64,000 bases of DNA from Burkholderiales bacterium (GTDB lineage Bacteria; Pseudomonadota; Gammaproteobacteria; Burkholderiales; Burkholderiaceae_C), in contig JAGWLO010000001.1 in assembly GCA_028872015.1 (NCBI GenBank), positions 1 to 64,000 on the forward strand, given 5' to 3'. The notes under the pieces were generated by a model, which did no database searches, had not been told where the DNA came from, and worked only from the letters and a program-made list of their open reading frames with translations. How positions within the stretch are numbered: the stretch's first letter is position 1; every line of letters begins with the position of its first letter. Below, one piece after another: positions 40,103 through 49,516 of the stretch. The position numbers were made by a program, and so were the translations under genes.

Positions 40103-40729
40103 TCAGCGCGGCCGCACGGCCTTGCGCGCCGGGGCCTTGGCGGCGGCGCGGGCGCCGGGCCTGGCGCCCGCCTTCGCCGCCACGCGCTGGTAGGCGGCGC
40201 TCTTGTTGCCGGCCTTCGTGGCAGCGGTCTTGGCGGCAGTCTTGGCGGCAGTCTTTGCACCGGACTTCGGCGCCGGCTTCGGCGCGGACCTCGGCGCCGG
40301 CGTGCGCGCCCCGGCCGGCTTGGCGGCCGCGGTCTTGCGTGGCGCCGGTGCCGGCTCGCTGGCCTTCACCAGCTTGGTGTTCACGTCGCCCACCTTCATG
40401 CGCACCGTCTTGCCGCCCCAGATCTCTTCGAGGTGGTAGTAGTCGCGGATCGCCGGCTGCATGATGTGCGCCACGGCGGCGCCGCAGTCGACGATGATCC
40501 ATTCGCCGTTGTCCTCGCCCTCGGTGCTCATCACCTGCATGCCGCGGCTCTTGACGCTGTCGCGCACGCTGGCCGCCAGGGCCTTGGTCTGCCGGTTGCT
40601 GGTCCCCGAGGCGATGATCACGCGCTCGAACATCGAACTGAGGTGCTCGGTGTTGAAGACGGCGATCTGCTGCGCCTTGACGTCTTCGAGGCCATCGACG
40701 ATGGCGCGTTGCAGCTTGCGAATGTCCAT
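40103..40729 (-). CDS. rsfS: Ribosomal silencing factor RsfS with long basic tail
   Basis: The first 115 residues are a normal RsfS, which binds L14 and blocks subunit joining in starvation: [40 protein letters not shown]-region as [16 protein letters not shown], and [10 protein letters not shown]. After that comes an extra 90-residue tail of Ala, Lys, Pro and Arg ([36 protein letters not shown]), resembling histone H1-like tails. The tail is in frame with a stop 4 bp before rlmH, so it is not a frameshift artefact. Its ATG follows the nadD TGA with no gap. Confidence 0.95.
   Translation of the reverse strand: MDIRKLQRAIVDGLEDVKAQQIAVFNTEHLSSMFERVIIASGTSNRQTKALAASVRDSVKSRGMQVMSTEGEDNGEWIIVDCGAAVAHIMQPAIRDYYHLEEIWGGKTVRMKVGDVNTKLVKASEPAPAPRKTAAAKPAGARTPAPRSAPKPAPKSGAKTAAKTAAKTAATKAGNKSAAYQRVAAKAGARPGARAAAKAPARKAVRPR
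40221..40259 (-). repeat. Tandem 12-bp repeat in the rsfS tail
   Basis: GCAGTCTTGGCG-type units (plus-strand reading) occur at about 40221-40235 (with a 3-bp insertion), 40236-40247 and 40248-40259. They encode the repeated KTAA/AKTA residues of the RsfS tail. The repeat length is a multiple of three, so changes in copy number would keep the frame. Confidence 0.7.
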
Positions 40730-41347
40730 TCAGCTCCCGGGTGGATTGAGGCCGCCTGCGGCCGGGGCGCGGTACAGGCCCTGCAGGTCAATATAGCGCG
40801 CCACCTGCGGCGGCACCAGTTGCGCGATGTCCCGGCCCTGCGCCACGCGACGGCGGATGTCGGTGGACGAGATGTCCAGCATCGGCAGCGGCAGCATGCG
40901 GTGGGCACAGGCCTGCACCTCGGGCGCGGGCTCGCGCGGCGGCCCCGGACGGTTGGCCACCGCCAGCGTGACCAGGCCGAGCAGCCGCGGCCAGTCGTGC
41001 CAGGTGTGCAGGCCGGCGTACTGGTCCTGCCCGATGACGAGCACCCAGTCGGTGCCCGGCTCGGCAGCGGCCAGCGCCTGCACCGTGTCCAGCGTGAAGC
41101 TGGGGCCGGCACGCTCGATCTCGATGCGGTCGAGCCGGAAGCGCGGCTCGCGCGCGATGGCCAGGCGCACCATCGCCTCTCGGTGCCGGGCCGGCGTGAC
41201 GGGGCGATCCTTCTGCCAGGGCTGGCCGGTGGGGATCCAGCGCACCTCGTCCAGTGCCAGCGCCGCCAGCGCGGCATGCCCGAGCGCGACATGCGCGTTG
41301 TGCACCGGGTCGAAGGTGCCACCCAGCAGGCCGACCCGCCTAGTCAT
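40730..41347 (-). CDS. nadD: Nicotinate-nucleotide adenylyltransferase
   Basis: A 205-residue NadD that makes deamido-NAD from nicotinate mononucleotide and ATP. The nucleotidyltransferase motif [18 protein letters not shown] (about 6-23) and the second motif [13 protein letters not shown] are present, with [14 protein letters not shown] in between. Its ATG overlaps the hemF stop (ATGA) and its TGA abuts the rsfS ATG, so translation is likely coupled across all three. Next to rsfS is its usual place. Confidence 0.96.
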   Translation of the reverse strand: MTRRVGLLGGTFDPVHNAHVALGHAALAALALDEVRWIPTGQPWQKDRPVTPARHREAMVRLAIAREPRFRLDRIEIERAGPSFTLDTVQALAAAEPGTDWVLVIGQDQYAGLHTWHDWPRLLGLVTLAVANRPGPPREPAPEVQACAHRMLPLPMLDISSTDIRRRVAQGRDIAQLVPPQVARYIDLQGLYRAPAAGGLNPPGS

Positions 41348-42261
41348 TCATGCAGCCAGTCGCGCGGGCGCAGGAAGTCGGTCAGCAGCCGCGCCTCGGG
41401 CGTGCCCGGCTCGGGCTGCCAGTCGTAGCGCCACTTCACGAGCGGCGGCATGCTCATCAGGATGCTCTCGGTGCGGCCGCCGCCGTGCAGGCCGAAATGG
41501 GTGCCGCGGTCCCAGACGAGGTTGAACTCGACGTAGCGGCCGCGCCGGTAGGCCTGGAAATCGCGCTCGCGCTCGCCGTAGGGCGTGGCGCGCCGGCGCT
41601 GCACGATCGGCAGGTAGGCCGGGATGAAGGCGTCGCCGACGGCGCGCAGCATCGCGAAGCCGGTGGCGAAGTCGCCCTCGTTGAAGTCGTCGAAGAACAC
41701 GCCGCCGATGCCGCGCGGCTCGTTGCGGTGCTTGAGGAAGAAATACTCGTCGCACCAGGCCTTGAAGCGCGGGTACTTGTCGGCGCCGAAGGGCGCCAGC
41801 GCATCGGCGTTGACGCGGTGGAAGTGGCGCGCGTCGTCCTCGAAGCCGTAGTAGGGCGTGAGGTCCATGCCGCCGCCGAACCAGGTGACGGGATCGCGTC
41901 CCGCGGGGAACGCGGCCAGCAGGCGCACGTTCATGTGCACCGTGGGCACGTAAGGGTTGCGCGGGTGCATCACCAGGCTCACGCCCAGCGCCTCGAAGGG
42001 CGCGCCGGCGAGCTCGCCGCGGTGCTGCGTCGCCGAGGGCGGCAGCGAAGCGCCCTTCACGTGGCTGAAGTTGCAGCCGCCGCGCTCGAGCAGCTGCCCT
42101 TCCTCGAGCAGTTGCGACAGGCCGTCGCCCTCGAGCTTGCCGCCGGCCGGGCGCTGCCAGCCGTCGCTGCGGAAGGGCAGCCCGTCCTCGGTCTGCAGCG
42201 CCTGGACGATGCGGCCCTGGAGGCCGAGCAGGTAGGTGCGGACGGCGGCGACGTCGGTCAT
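41344..42261 (-). CDS. hemF: Coproporphyrinogen III oxidase, aerobic
   Basis: A 305-residue oxygen-dependent oxidase that decarboxylates coproporphyrinogen III to protoporphyrinogen IX in haem synthesis. The PROSITE-type signature is complete: [20 protein letters not shown] then GVFFDDF (about 170-196). [11 protein letters not shown] contains the catalytic His and [11 protein letters not shown] follows. The length is normal. It starts 34 bp after the acyltransferase gene ends and overlaps nadD. Confidence 0.97.
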   Translation of the reverse strand: MTDVAAVRTYLLGLQGRIVQALQTEDGLPFRSDGWQRPAGGKLEGDGLSQLLEEGQLLERGGCNFSHVKGASLPPSATQHRGELAGAPFEALGVSLVMHPRNPYVPTVHMNVRLLAAFPAGRDPVTWFGGGMDLTPYYGFEDDARHFHRVNADALAPFGADKYPRFKAWCDEYFFLKHRNEPRGIGGVFFDDFNEGDFATGFAMLRAVGDAFIPAYLPIVQRRRATPYGERERDFQAYRRGRYVEFNLVWDRGTHFGLHGGGRTESILMSMPPLVKWRYDWQPEPGTPEARLLTDFLRPRDWLHE

Positions 42262-42295
42262 GGCAGGCTCACAGGCTTCGCGGTCATCACCGCAG

Positions 42296-42934
42296 TCACG
42301 AGATCAGCGGCCGCACCGGTGCGGCGAGCCGGGCGCGCAGGCCGCGGCAGCCGGCGAGCCGGCGCGCGAAGCTCGCCAGGTCGGCCTGCAGATCGCCCGA
42401 CACGACCCAGAAGCTGTCGAAGCCGACGCGGCGGCGGCCGTAGTCGAGCACCACCAGGCCGACCGGCACGCCGGCCTGCGTGGCCAGGTGGTAGAAGCCC
42501 GAGCGCCAGCCCTCGGTGCGGCCGCGCGTGCCCTCGGGCGCCAGCGCCAGCCACATCCACTGGCCCTGCTCGCGGGCCTGCCGCAGCTGCGCCGCCATCT
42601 GCGCCACCGCGCCCTGCGGCGCATGGCGCACCACCGGCCGCCCGCCCAGCCAACGGAGCCAGCCGCCGAACAGCGGCACCTTGAACAGCGAGTCCTTGCC
42701 CCAGAACACGATCGGCAGGCCGATCGCCCACTTGGCGAGCAGACCGACGACGAAATCCCAGTTCGAGGTGTGCGGGTAGACGACGGCCACGCCCTGTGCC
42801 GCCGGCAGGCCGTCGAACAGCACCCGCCAGCCGGCCAGACGCAGCAGCGCGCGGGCCAGCCGGCTGCCGCGCAACGAGACCGTCCGCTCGGCGATCTCGG
42901 TCGCGGCCCGCGGCCGGGCGGCGCCGGTGGTCAC
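42296..42934 (-). CDS. 1-acyl-glycerol-3-phosphate acyltransferase-like protein (PlsC family)
   Basis: A roughly 212-residue acyltransferase with the catalytic HX4D box HTSNWD (about 51-56), a second block [20 protein letters not shown], and the glycerophosphate-binding [20 protein letters not shown]. It may acylate lysophosphatidic acid or another lysophospholipid. It lacks a strong N-terminal membrane helix. The start is uncertain: GTG at 42934 is used here, while a TTG at 42964 overlaps the purD stop as TTGA and would add 10 residues. Located between purD and hemF as in other Burkholderiales. Confidence 0.85.
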   Translation of the reverse strand: MTTGAARPRAATEIAERTVSLRGSRLARALLRLAGWRVLFDGLPAAQGVAVVYPHTSNWDFVVGLLAKWAIGLPIVFWGKDSLFKVPLFGGWLRWLGGRPVVRHAPQGAVAQMAAQLRQAREQGQWMWLALAPEGTRGRTEGWRSGFYHLATQAGVPVGLVVLDYGRRRVGFDSFWVVSGDLQADLASFARRLAGCRGLRARLAAPVRPLIS

Positions 42935-42960
42935 CGGCAGGCGAAGGTCGGGGCGTGCGC

Positions 42961-44253
42961 TCAATGCTTGATCGCGCGGTGACCGATGTCGCTGCGCCAC
43001 TGCGCGCCGTCGAAGCGGATCTGGCGCACCGCCTCCAGCGCCCGCTGCTGCGCCAGACGCACCGAATCGGCGAGCGCGGTGACGCACAGCACGCGGCCGC
43101 CGCTGCTGCGCAGCACGCCGTCTTCGAGCGCGGTGCCGGCGTGGAAGACCTGCAGCTCCGGGGTGCCGGCGGGCAACCCGGTGATGACGTCGCCCTTGCG
43201 CGGCGCCGCCGGGTAGCCGTGCGCCGCCATCACGACCCCGAGCGCGACGCGGCGGTCCCATTCGAGCTCGACGCCGGCGAGCTGGCCCTCGGCGGCCTGC
43301 AACAGCACCTCGAACAGGTCGCTCTTCAGGCGCATCAGGATGACCTCGGCTTCGGGGTCGCCGAGCCGGCAGTTGAACTCGACCGTGCGCGGCTGGCCCT
43401 GCTCGTCGATCATCAGCCCGGCGTAGAGGAAGCCGGTGAACGGGATGCCGTCCTTGGCCATGCCGGCGATGGTCGGCAGGATGATCTCGTGCATGACCTT
43501 GGCGTGCACGTTGGGCGTGACCACCGGTGCTGGCGAGTACGCGCCCATGCCGCCGGTGTTGGGGCCGGTGTCGCCGTCGCCGACGCGCTTGTGGTCCTGG
43601 CTGGTGGCCAGCGTGAGCGCGGTCTTGCCGTCGCTCAACACGATGAAGCTGGCCTCCTCGCCGGGCATGAAGTCTTCGATCACCACGCGCGCGCCTTCGG
43701 CGTTGTGGCGCACGCCCAGAGCGTTGGCGCCCAGCATGTCGTCGATCGCGGCATGGGCCTCGGCCTCGGTCAGCGCCACCACCACGCCCTTGCCGGCGGC
43801 CAGGCCGTCGGCCTTGACGACGATGGGCGCGCCGTGGCGGGCCACGTGCGCGTGCGCCGCCGCCACGTCGGCGGCCGAGGCCGTGAAGCTGGCGTACAGC
43901 GCGGTCGGGATGCCGTGGCGCTGCATGAATTCCTTGGCGTAGGCCTTGGAGCTTTCGAGCTGCGCCGCGGCCTGCGTGGGCCCGAAGATGCGCAGCCCGC
44001 GGGCGCGGAACAGATCCACCACGCCGGCCGCCAGCGGCGCCTCGGGGCCCACGACGGTAAGCGCCACCTTTTCGGCGGCGGCGAAGTCGGCCAGGGCACG
44101 GGGGTCGGTCAGCGGCAGGTTGCGCAGCGCCGGGTCCTGCGCCGTGCCGCCGTTGCCCGGCGCCACGTACACGGTCTGCACGCGCGCACCCTGGGCCAGC
44201 TTCCAGGCCAGCGCGTGTTCGCGGCCGCCGCTGCCGATGACCAGCACCTTCAT
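42961..44253 (-). CDS. purD: Phosphoribosylamine-glycine ligase (GAR synthetase)
   Basis: A 430-residue ATP-grasp enzyme for the second step of purine synthesis. MKVLVIGSGGREHALAWKL at the start, APIVVKADGLAAGKGVVVA in the ATP-binding region, and SQDHKRVGDGDTGPNTGGMG are classic PurD motifs; the metal-binding NCRLGDPEAEVILMRL follows. Length and sequence are ordinary. It lies 7 bp after yebC in the minus-strand run. Confidence 0.97.
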   Translation of the reverse strand: MKVLVIGSGGREHALAWKLAQGARVQTVYVAPGNGGTAQDPALRNLPLTDPRALADFAAAEKVALTVVGPEAPLAAGVVDLFRARGLRIFGPTQAAAQLESSKAYAKEFMQRHGIPTALYASFTASAADVAAAHAHVARHGAPIVVKADGLAAGKGVVVALTEAEAHAAIDDMLGANALGVRHNAEGARVVIEDFMPGEEASFIVLSDGKTALTLATSQDHKRVGDGDTGPNTGGMGAYSPAPVVTPNVHAKVMHEIILPTIAGMAKDGIPFTGFLYAGLMIDEQGQPRTVEFNCRLGDPEAEVILMRLKSDLFEVLLQAAEGQLAGVELEWDRRVALGVVMAAHGYPAAPRKGDVITGLPAGTPELQVFHAGTALEDGVLRSSGGRVLCVTALADSVRLAQQRALEAVRQIRFDGAQWRSDIGHRAIKH

Positions 44254-44260
44254 CGGCAGC

Positions 44261-44986
44261 TCATTCCGCGATCAGGGCGTTGTGGTAGACGTCCTGCACG
44301 TCGTCGAGGTCCTCGATGACGTCGAGCAGCTTCTGCATCCGCGCCGCGTCATCGCCGCCGAGTTCGACCGTGTTCTCGGCGCGCCAGGTGACCTCGGCGA
44401 CCTCGGGCTTCAGCCCCGCGCCTTCGAGGGCGGCCTTCACGGCCTCGAAGCCGGCGGGCGGGCTCAGCACCTCGATCGCGCCGTCGTCGTCGGTGAGCAC
44501 GTCGTCGGCGCCGGCGTCGAGCGCCACCTCCATCACCTTGTCCTCGCTCGTGCCGGGCGCGAAAACGAGCTGTCCGCAATGCTTGAACTGGAAGGCCACC
44601 GAGCCTTCGGTGCCCAGGTTGCCGCCGTACTTGCTGAAGGCATGCCGCACCTCGGCCACGGTGCGCACGCGGTTGTCGGTCATGCAGTCGACGATGATCG
44701 CCGCGCCGCCGATGCCGTAGCCCTCGTAGCGGATCTCCTCGTAGTTCACGCCTTCGAGGTTGCCGGTGGCCTTGTCGATGTTGCGCTTGACGGTCTCCAC
44801 CGGCAGGTTCACGGCCTTGGCCTTCTCGATGGCCAGCCGCAGCCGCGGGTTGGCACTGACATCACCCCCGCCCAGGCGCGCAGCGACCATGATCTCGCGG
44901 ATCACGCGCGTCCAGGCCTTGCCGCGCTTCTCGTCCTGGCGGCCCTTGCGATGCTGGATGTTGGCCCACTTGGAATGACCGGCCAT
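44261..44986 (-). CDS. yebC: YebC/PmpR-family protein (translation/regulation factor)
   Basis: A 241-residue YebC protein, with the invariant start [20 protein letters not shown] and [20 protein letters not shown]. Members have been described as DNA-binding regulators and, more recently, as factors that help ribosomes through proline-rich or otherwise hard sequences. It heads the housekeeping run; the 68 bp to the cytochrome gene upstream may carry a promoter. Confidence 0.96.
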   Translation of the reverse strand: MAGHSKWANIQHRKGRQDEKRGKAWTRVIREIMVAARLGGGDVSANPRLRLAIEKAKAVNLPVETVKRNIDKATGNLEGVNYEEIRYEGYGIGGAAIIVDCMTDNRVRTVAEVRHAFSKYGGNLGTEGSVAFQFKHCGQLVFAPGTSEDKVMEVALDAGADDVLTDDDGAIEVLSPPAGFEAVKAALEGAGLKPEVAEVTWRAENTVELGGDDAARMQKLLDVIEDLDDVQDVYHNALIAE

Positions 44987-45054
44987 GAAGAGGTGCTGCG
45001 AGGGTTGGGGAACCTCGCATTTTAGTCTGGCGACCGGGTCGGCCGCCCGGCGGG

Positions 45055-45414
45055 CTAGTCCCCGGGTGCCTTGCCGACCTTGACCTCGATCGCCGCGTAG
45101 TAGGCGGCGACATCCTCGATCTGCTGCGGCGACAGGGCCTGCACGATGACGGCCATCTGCTCGTTCCTGCGCTGGCCCGACTTGAAGGCCGTGAGCTGGG
45201 CGATGAGGTAGCCCTCGACCTGGCCGGCAAGGTTGGGCGCCTCGGGCATCTTCGACACGCCGTCCAGCCCGTGACAGGCCTGGCACATCTGGGCCTTCGC
45301 CCGGCCGGCCTTGACGTCGCCGGCGGCGTGGGCCACGGCACCGGCCAGCACCGCCGTCGACAGGAGCATCAGGCGCCGGGCCCGGCGTGCCCGCCTGGAA
45401 AATTCAGGGTTCAT
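45055..45414 (-). CDS. Class I c-type cytochrome, periplasmic
   Basis: A 119-residue mono-haem cytochrome c with a signal peptide ([18 protein letters not shown]), the haem motif CQACH (about 44-48), and a likely axial Met in [30 protein letters not shown] is typical of small cytochrome c4/c553-like proteins. It lies 83 bp downstream of the sugar dehydrogenase gene on the same strand and is the natural electron acceptor for it. Confidence 0.92.
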   Translation of the reverse strand: MNPEFSRRARRARRLMLLSTAVLAGAVAHAAGDVKAGRAKAQMCQACHGLDGVSKMPEAPNLAGQVEGYLIAQLTAFKSGQRRNEQMAVIVQALSPQQIEDVAAYYAAIEVKVGKAPGD

Positions 45415-45443
45415 GGGATGGCGCTGCCGACAAGCGTTGAAGG

Positions 45444-45474
45444 ACGGCGGCCCGGCCTGTGACCGGGCCGCCGT
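45444..45474 (-). terminator. Strong intercistronic hairpin
   Basis: A 12-bp perfect stem (ACGGCGGCCCGG at 45444-45455 and CCGGGCCGCCGT at 45463-45474) with a 7-nt loop lies between the sugar dehydrogenase and cytochrome c genes. No T-run follows in the direction of transcription, so it may stabilise the upstream mRNA or reduce read-through into the cytochrome gene rather than end transcription fully. Confidence 0.55.
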
Positions 45475-45497
45475 GCCAGCTCCTCGCGGGAACCGGC

Positions 45498-46754
45498 CTA
45501 CTTGCCGTCGTAGGTGATGCGGTAGATCGCGCCCACCAGGTCGTCGGACACCAGCAGGGAGCCGTCCCAGTACTGCTGCACATCCACGGGACGCCCGAGG
45601 TAGTGACCGTTGTCATTCCAGCCTTCGGCGAACGGCACCGACGGCCCGGCGACATGACCGTCGGGCTTGAGGAAGGTGACCATCACGCGCGCGCCGACCG
45701 GCACCGTGCGGTTCCAGGAGCCGTGCTGGGTGGAGAAGATCGCACCCTGGTACTTCGCCGGGAACATGCTGCCCGTGTAGAAGCTCAGGCCCAGGTCGGC
45801 CGCATGGGCCGCCTGCTCGACCTCGGGGAACACGACGTCGGCGGGCGGCTTCTCGTCCTTGTACTCGTTGGTGCGCGTGTGCCCGCCGCCGTACCAGGGG
45901 AAGCCGAAGTTCTGACCCATCTTCGTGATGTGGTTCATCTCACCCGGCGGGATGTCGTCGCCCATCCCGTCGACCTGGTTGTCGTTGGTCCAGAGCGTCT
46001 TGTCCTTGGGGTTGAAGTCCATGCCCACCGGGTTGCGCAGTCCGGTCGCGTAGACCTCGCGGTTCTTGCCGTTCTGGTCCATGCGGATGATCCCGCCGAT
46101 GCCCAGCTTGCGGTACAGGTCCAGCTTCTCCTTGGGCGGCACGTTGTACGGCTGGCCGAGCTGGATGTAGAGCTTGTTGTCGGGCCCGACGCGGCACTGG
46201 CGCGCGGTGTGGTTGAAGCTCTCCTCCGACGTCGGGATCAGGTCGCCCTTGGGCACGACGACGCCGACCGCCACGTCCGGGCTCTCGTAGAAGAACTCGG
46301 CGGCCGGGTACTGCAGCACGCGGTTCTGCTCGACGATGTAGAGGAAGCCATCCTTCGACCAGCACGGGCCGTTGGGCAGGTCTTTCGGGATCGACGGGGC
46401 GAACTCCTTGACGTCGTCGGCGACGCCGCTGCGCGAGCGGTCGGTCACGGCATAGACCTTGGTCTTGCGCGTGCCCACGATCGTGACCACGCCCTGCGGC
46501 CCCACCGCCATGTGCCGCGCGTCGGGCACGAGCGCATACAGGCTGATGTGGAAACCCGGCGGCAGCTTGATCTTCTCCAGGATCTGCCGCACCTGGTCGG
46601 CCTTCGGGCCGGTCTGGGGAATCGTGGGCCAGTCGATCGGCGCCGTCTTGTGCATCGCGCCCAGGGTCTCGATCGGGTCTTCCGCGTGGACCGCGACGGA
46701 CCCCAGGGCCAAGACCGCGGCAGCGGCCGCGGCGCAGCAGGTGTAGAGCTTCAT
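45498..46754 (-). CDS. PQQ-dependent sugar dehydrogenase (sorbosone dehydrogenase-like), periplasmic
   Basis: A 418-residue exported beta-propeller enzyme. A signal peptide (CCAAAAAAVLALGSVAVHA) precedes the propeller, with LPPGFHISLYALVPDARHMA, GLRNPVGMDFNPKDKTLWTN, GEMNHITKMGQNFGFPWYG and STQHGSWNRT, all typical of the soluble glucose/sorbosone dehydrogenase family. It would oxidise an aldose or similar sugar in the periplasm and pass electrons to the adjacent cytochrome c. GAGGAGG lies 6 bp before the ATG at 46754, which settles the start; a longer frame to 46862 is unsupported. No PQQ synthesis genes are in the window. Confidence 0.88.
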   Translation of the reverse strand: MKLYTCCAAAAAAVLALGSVAVHAEDPIETLGAMHKTAPIDWPTIPQTGPKADQVRQILEKIKLPPGFHISLYALVPDARHMAVGPQGVVTIVGTRKTKVYAVTDRSRSGVADDVKEFAPSIPKDLPNGPCWSKDGFLYIVEQNRVLQYPAAEFFYESPDVAVGVVVPKGDLIPTSEESFNHTARQCRVGPDNKLYIQLGQPYNVPPKEKLDLYRKLGIGGIIRMDQNGKNREVYATGLRNPVGMDFNPKDKTLWTNDNQVDGMGDDIPPGEMNHITKMGQNFGFPWYGGGHTRTNEYKDEKPPADVVFPEVEQAAHAADLGLSFYTGSMFPAKYQGAIFSTQHGSWNRTVPVGARVMVTFLKPDGHVAGPSVPFAEGWNDNGHYLGRPVDVQQYWDGSLLVSDDLVGAIYRITYDGK

Positions 46755-47058
46755 GGAACCTCCTCGTTGACTTCGGTGTGTCCGTTGAATCGCCGGCCGG
46801 CTCGGAGCGATGCAGCGCGGCTGCCTCGAATCCGGCGGCGCGCGACACCGACGGATCGGCATGCCGCGGTCTTGTTTGAATCATCGTCAGTGGCACGCCG
46901 GGGAGCATCAATCCGGGAACACCCTGGTCGCCTGCCGAATCGCGGCGCCTGTGCAACAAGGCATAGGGGGGGGGCGGCGCGCGTGCGCCGCAACCACGCC
47001 GATCCGTGCCTGCAAACGCCTCTAGACTGATGCGCCCAGACCCCCGCCAAGCCGCTCG
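46755..47058. other. 304-bp intergenic region between divergent genes
   Basis: This gap between the sugar dehydrogenase and HerA-like gene starts must contain both promoters, but I find no convincing -35/-10 pair. It contains a run of nine Gs (46966-46974) and a somewhat lower-GC patch around 46870-46890. No convincing ORF, RNA gene or repeat is visible. Confidence 0.5.
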
Positions 47059-48585
47059 ATGCCCGAACCCATCCTCGTCGCCCAGCACGGCGACACCCGG
47101 TGCGCGCTGCTGCCCGCGCTGGCCAACCGCCACGGCCTGATCACCGGCGCCACCGGCACCGGCAAGACGGTGACGCTGCAGACCCTGGCCGAAGGCTTCA
47201 GCCGCCTGGGCGTGCCGGTGTTCATGGCCGATGTGAAGGGCGACCTCAGCGGCATCAGCCAGCCCGGCAGCCTGCCGCCCAAGCTCGCGGCCACCCTGCA
47301 GGAGCGCGGACTGCCGATGCCGGCGCCCGGGGCCTGCCCGGTCACGCTGTGGGACGTCTTCGGCGAGCAGGGCCACCCGGTGCGGGCCGCCATCACCGAC
47401 CTGGGGCCGCTGCTGCTGGCGCGCATGCTGGCGCTGAACGACACCCAGGCCGGCGTGCTGAACCTGGTGTTCAAGATCGCCGACGACAGCGGCCTGGCGC
47501 TGCTCGACCTGAAAGACCTGCGCGCGATGCTGCAGTTCGTGGGCGACAACGGCGCGCAGTTCCAGACCCGCTACGGCAACATCAGCGCCGCCAGCGTGGG
47601 GGCGATCCAGCGCGGGCTGATGCAGATCGAGGAACAGGGCGGCGACAGGTTCTTCGGCGAGCCCATGCTCGACATCGCCGACCTGATGCAGACCGTGGAC
47701 GGCCGCGGCGTGGTCAACATCCTCGCCGCCGACCGCCTGATGAACGCGCCGCGCCTGTACGCCACGGCGCTGCTGTGGCTGCTGTCCGAGCTGTTCGAGC
47801 GCCTGCCCGAGGTGGGCGATCTCGAGGCGCCGAAGCTGGTGTTCTTCTTCGACGAGGCGCACCTGCTGTTCCGCGACGCGCCCGCGGTGCTGGTCGAGCG
47901 CATCGAGCTCGTGGTGCGGCTGGTACGCAGCAAGGGCGTGGGCGTGTACTTCGTGACGCAGAACCCGCTCGACGTGCCCGACACCGTGCTCGCGCAGCTG
48001 GGCAACCGCGTGCAGCACGCGCTGCGCGCCTACACCCCGCGCGACCAGAAGGCGGTGAAGGCGGCCGCCGACACCATGCGCCCCAACCCGACGCTGGGCG
48101 ACATGGCCGCCGCCATCACCGAGCTGGCGGTGGGCGAGGCACTGGTCGGCTTTCTCGACGCCCAGGGCCGGCCCTGCCTCACCGAGCGCGCCTACGTGCT
48201 GCTGCCGGGCAGCCGGCTGGGGCCGATCACGCCCGAGCAGCGGCAGGCGCTGCTGCAGGGCTCGCTGGTGGCCGGCACCTACGAGCGGGTGGTCGACCGC
48301 GAATCGGCGTACGAGAAGCTGGCGGGCCGCGCCGCGGCCAGCGGCGCGGCGGCGGCACCGGCGGGCAGCCCGGCCGGCCCGGCCCCGGCCGCCGGCAGCG
48401 CCCTGGGCGGCGTGGTCGACGGCCTGAAGGACGCCCTCTTCGGCAGCACCGGCCCGCGCGGCGGCCGCCGCGAAGGGCTGGCCGAGAAAGCAGCCTCGTC
48501 GGCCATGCGCAGCATCGGCTCGGCCGTGGGGCGCGAGATCGTGCGCGGCGTGCTGGGCTCGCTGTTCGGCGGCCGGCGCCGCTGA
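47059..48585 (+). CDS. HerA-like ATPase (DUF853, YjgR family)
   Basis: A 508-residue P-loop ATPase of the HerA/FtsK class: Walker [15 protein letters not shown] (about 28-41), [14 protein letters not shown] (about 56-69), and Walker [14 protein letters not shown], followed by [20 protein letters not shown]. This is the YjgR/DUF853 group, whose biological role is unknown. After residue 415 there is an Ala/Gly/Pro linker and a short C-terminal amphipathic domain ([22 protein letters not shown]). The DUF4188 gene starts 20 bp downstream and is likely co-transcribed. Confidence 0.92.
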   Translation: MPEPILVAQHGDTRCALLPALANRHGLITGATGTGKTVTLQTLAEGFSRLGVPVFMADVKGDLSGISQPGSLPPKLAATLQERGLPMPAPGACPVTLWDVFGEQGHPVRAAITDLGPLLLARMLALNDTQAGVLNLVFKIADDSGLALLDLKDLRAMLQFVGDNGAQFQTRYGNISAASVGAIQRGLMQIEEQGGDRFFGEPMLDIADLMQTVDGRGVVNILAADRLMNAPRLYATALLWLLSELFERLPEVGDLEAPKLVFFFDEAHLLFRDAPAVLVERIELVVRLVRSKGVGVYFVTQNPLDVPDTVLAQLGNRVQHALRAYTPRDQKAVKAAADTMRPNPTLGDMAAAITELAVGEALVGFLDAQGRPCLTERAYVLLPGSRLGPITPEQRQALLQGSLVAGTYERVVDRESAYEKLAGRAAASGAAAAPAGSPAGPAPAAGSALGGVVDGLKDALFGSTGPRGGRREGLAEKAASSAMRSIGSAVGREIVRGVLGSLFGGRRR

Positions 48586-48605
48586 GCGAAAGGCCGGCGC
48601 GCACC

Positions 48606-49091
48606 ATGATCCACCGCGAGCGCCTGACCGCCACGCTGGACGGCGATTTCGTCGTCTTCCTGATCGGCATGCGCATCAACCAGCCGTTGCGCGTGCACAA
48701 GTGGCTGCCCGTCGCGCGGGCCATGCCGCGGATGCTGCGCGAGCTGCACCGGCAACCGCAACGGGGCTTCCTCCATGCCGAGATGTGGTTCTCGCGCACC
48801 ATCGTGCTGGTGCAGTACTGGCGCTCGATGGACCAGCTGCTGGCCTATGCCAAGGACCGCGACGCGGCCCACCTGCCGGCCTGGCAGGCCTTCAACCGGG
48901 CCGTGGGCAGCGACGGCGCGGTCGGCATCTGGCACGAGACCTACCTCAGCGGGCCCGGCCGCTGCGAGAGCGTGTACGTCAACATGCCCGCCTTCGGCCT
49001 GGGCCGCGCCGGCCGCCTGCAGCCGGCGCAGGGCGACCACCGGTCGGCCGCGGGGCGGCTGCGCGAGGGCGCGCGCGACGGGCCGCCCTGA
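48606..49091 (+). CDS. DUF4188 family protein (dimeric alpha/beta-barrel, haem-degrading-like fold)
   Basis: A 161-residue protein matching DUF4188: FVVFLIGMRINQPLRVHKWL at the start, then QYWRSMDQLLAYAKDRDAAH and WHETYLSGPGRCESVYVNMP. The family is predicted to have the dimeric alpha/beta-barrel fold of antibiotic monooxygenases and haem-degrading proteins; substrates are unknown. It follows the HerA-like gene by 20 bp and precedes the polyene operon by 79 bp, where a candidate promoter lies, so it probably belongs to the HerA unit rather than to the polyene operon. Confidence 0.8.
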   Translation: MIHRERLTATLDGDFVVFLIGMRINQPLRVHKWLPVARAMPRMLRELHRQPQRGFLHAEMWFSRTIVLVQYWRSMDQLLAYAKDRDAAHLPAWQAFNRAVGSDGAVGIWHETYLSGPGRCESVYVNMPAFGLGRAGRLQPAQGDHRSAAGRLREGARDGPP

Positions 49092-49117
49092 GACGGTCGC
49101 CGGCGGCCGCCTACAAT
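49088..49117 (+). promoter_or_regulatory. Candidate promoter of the polyene operon
   Basis: CTGAGA (49088-49093) and TACAAT (49112-49117) are 18 bp apart and precede the acyl carrier protein GTG by 53 bp. The -10 is good, the -35 matches four of six. It would separate the HerA-DUF4188 unit from the twelve-gene operon. Prediction only. Confidence 0.45.
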
Positions 49118-49170
49118 TGCAGGCCCGCCCTCGCCCCAGGGCCCCACGCAGCCCCTTGGAGCCGCCCTCC

Positions 49171-49503
49171 GTGTCCGTGTCGCCCTCTGCCCCCGACCCT
49201 GCCGCCGCTGCGCCCGCCACCGGTGCGCCAGCCCCGGTGCAGGCCCCCGAGGCGCTCGAGCGCGACCTGGCGCAGCTCTTCGTCGAGGCCCTGAACCTGG
49301 AGCTGGCGGCGACCGACATCGACCCGACGGCGCCGCTGTTCGGCGACGGTCTCGGGCTGGACTCGATCGACATCCTCGAGGTCGCGCTGGAGGTCTCGCG
49401 CCGCTACGGCTTCCAGCTGCGCTCGGACGACGAGGACAACCAGAAGATCTTCCAGAACCTGCGCAGCCTGGCGGCCCATGTCGCCCAGCACCGCACGCAG
49501 TAG
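49171..49503 (+). CDS. Acyl carrier protein of an aryl-polyene-like system
   Basis: A 110-residue phosphopantetheine-binding protein. After a low-complexity Ala/Pro stretch (about 1-28) comes a four-helix ACP with LFGDGLGLDSIDILEVALEV, where the Ser of GLDSID carries the 4'-phosphopantetheine. The sequence around DSIDILEVALE..YG is typical of ACPs in aryl-polyene clusters (ApeE/ApeF type). It starts the operon; the GTG at 49171 has GGAG 9 bp upstream. Only one ACP is visible here, whereas E. coli-type loci have two. Confidence 0.87.
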   Translation: MSVSPSAPDPAAAAPATGAPAPVQAPEALERDLAQLFVEALNLELAATDIDPTAPLFGDGLGLDSIDILEVALEVSRRYGFQLRSDDEDNQKIFQNLRSLAAHVAQHRTQ

Positions 49504-49516
49504 GCCCGGCGCGCGG

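Noticed and set aside
40103-40400. RsfS tail as the result of a frameshift
   Set aside because: The tail ends in frame 4 bp before rlmH and has a purposeful composition, so it is treated as real.
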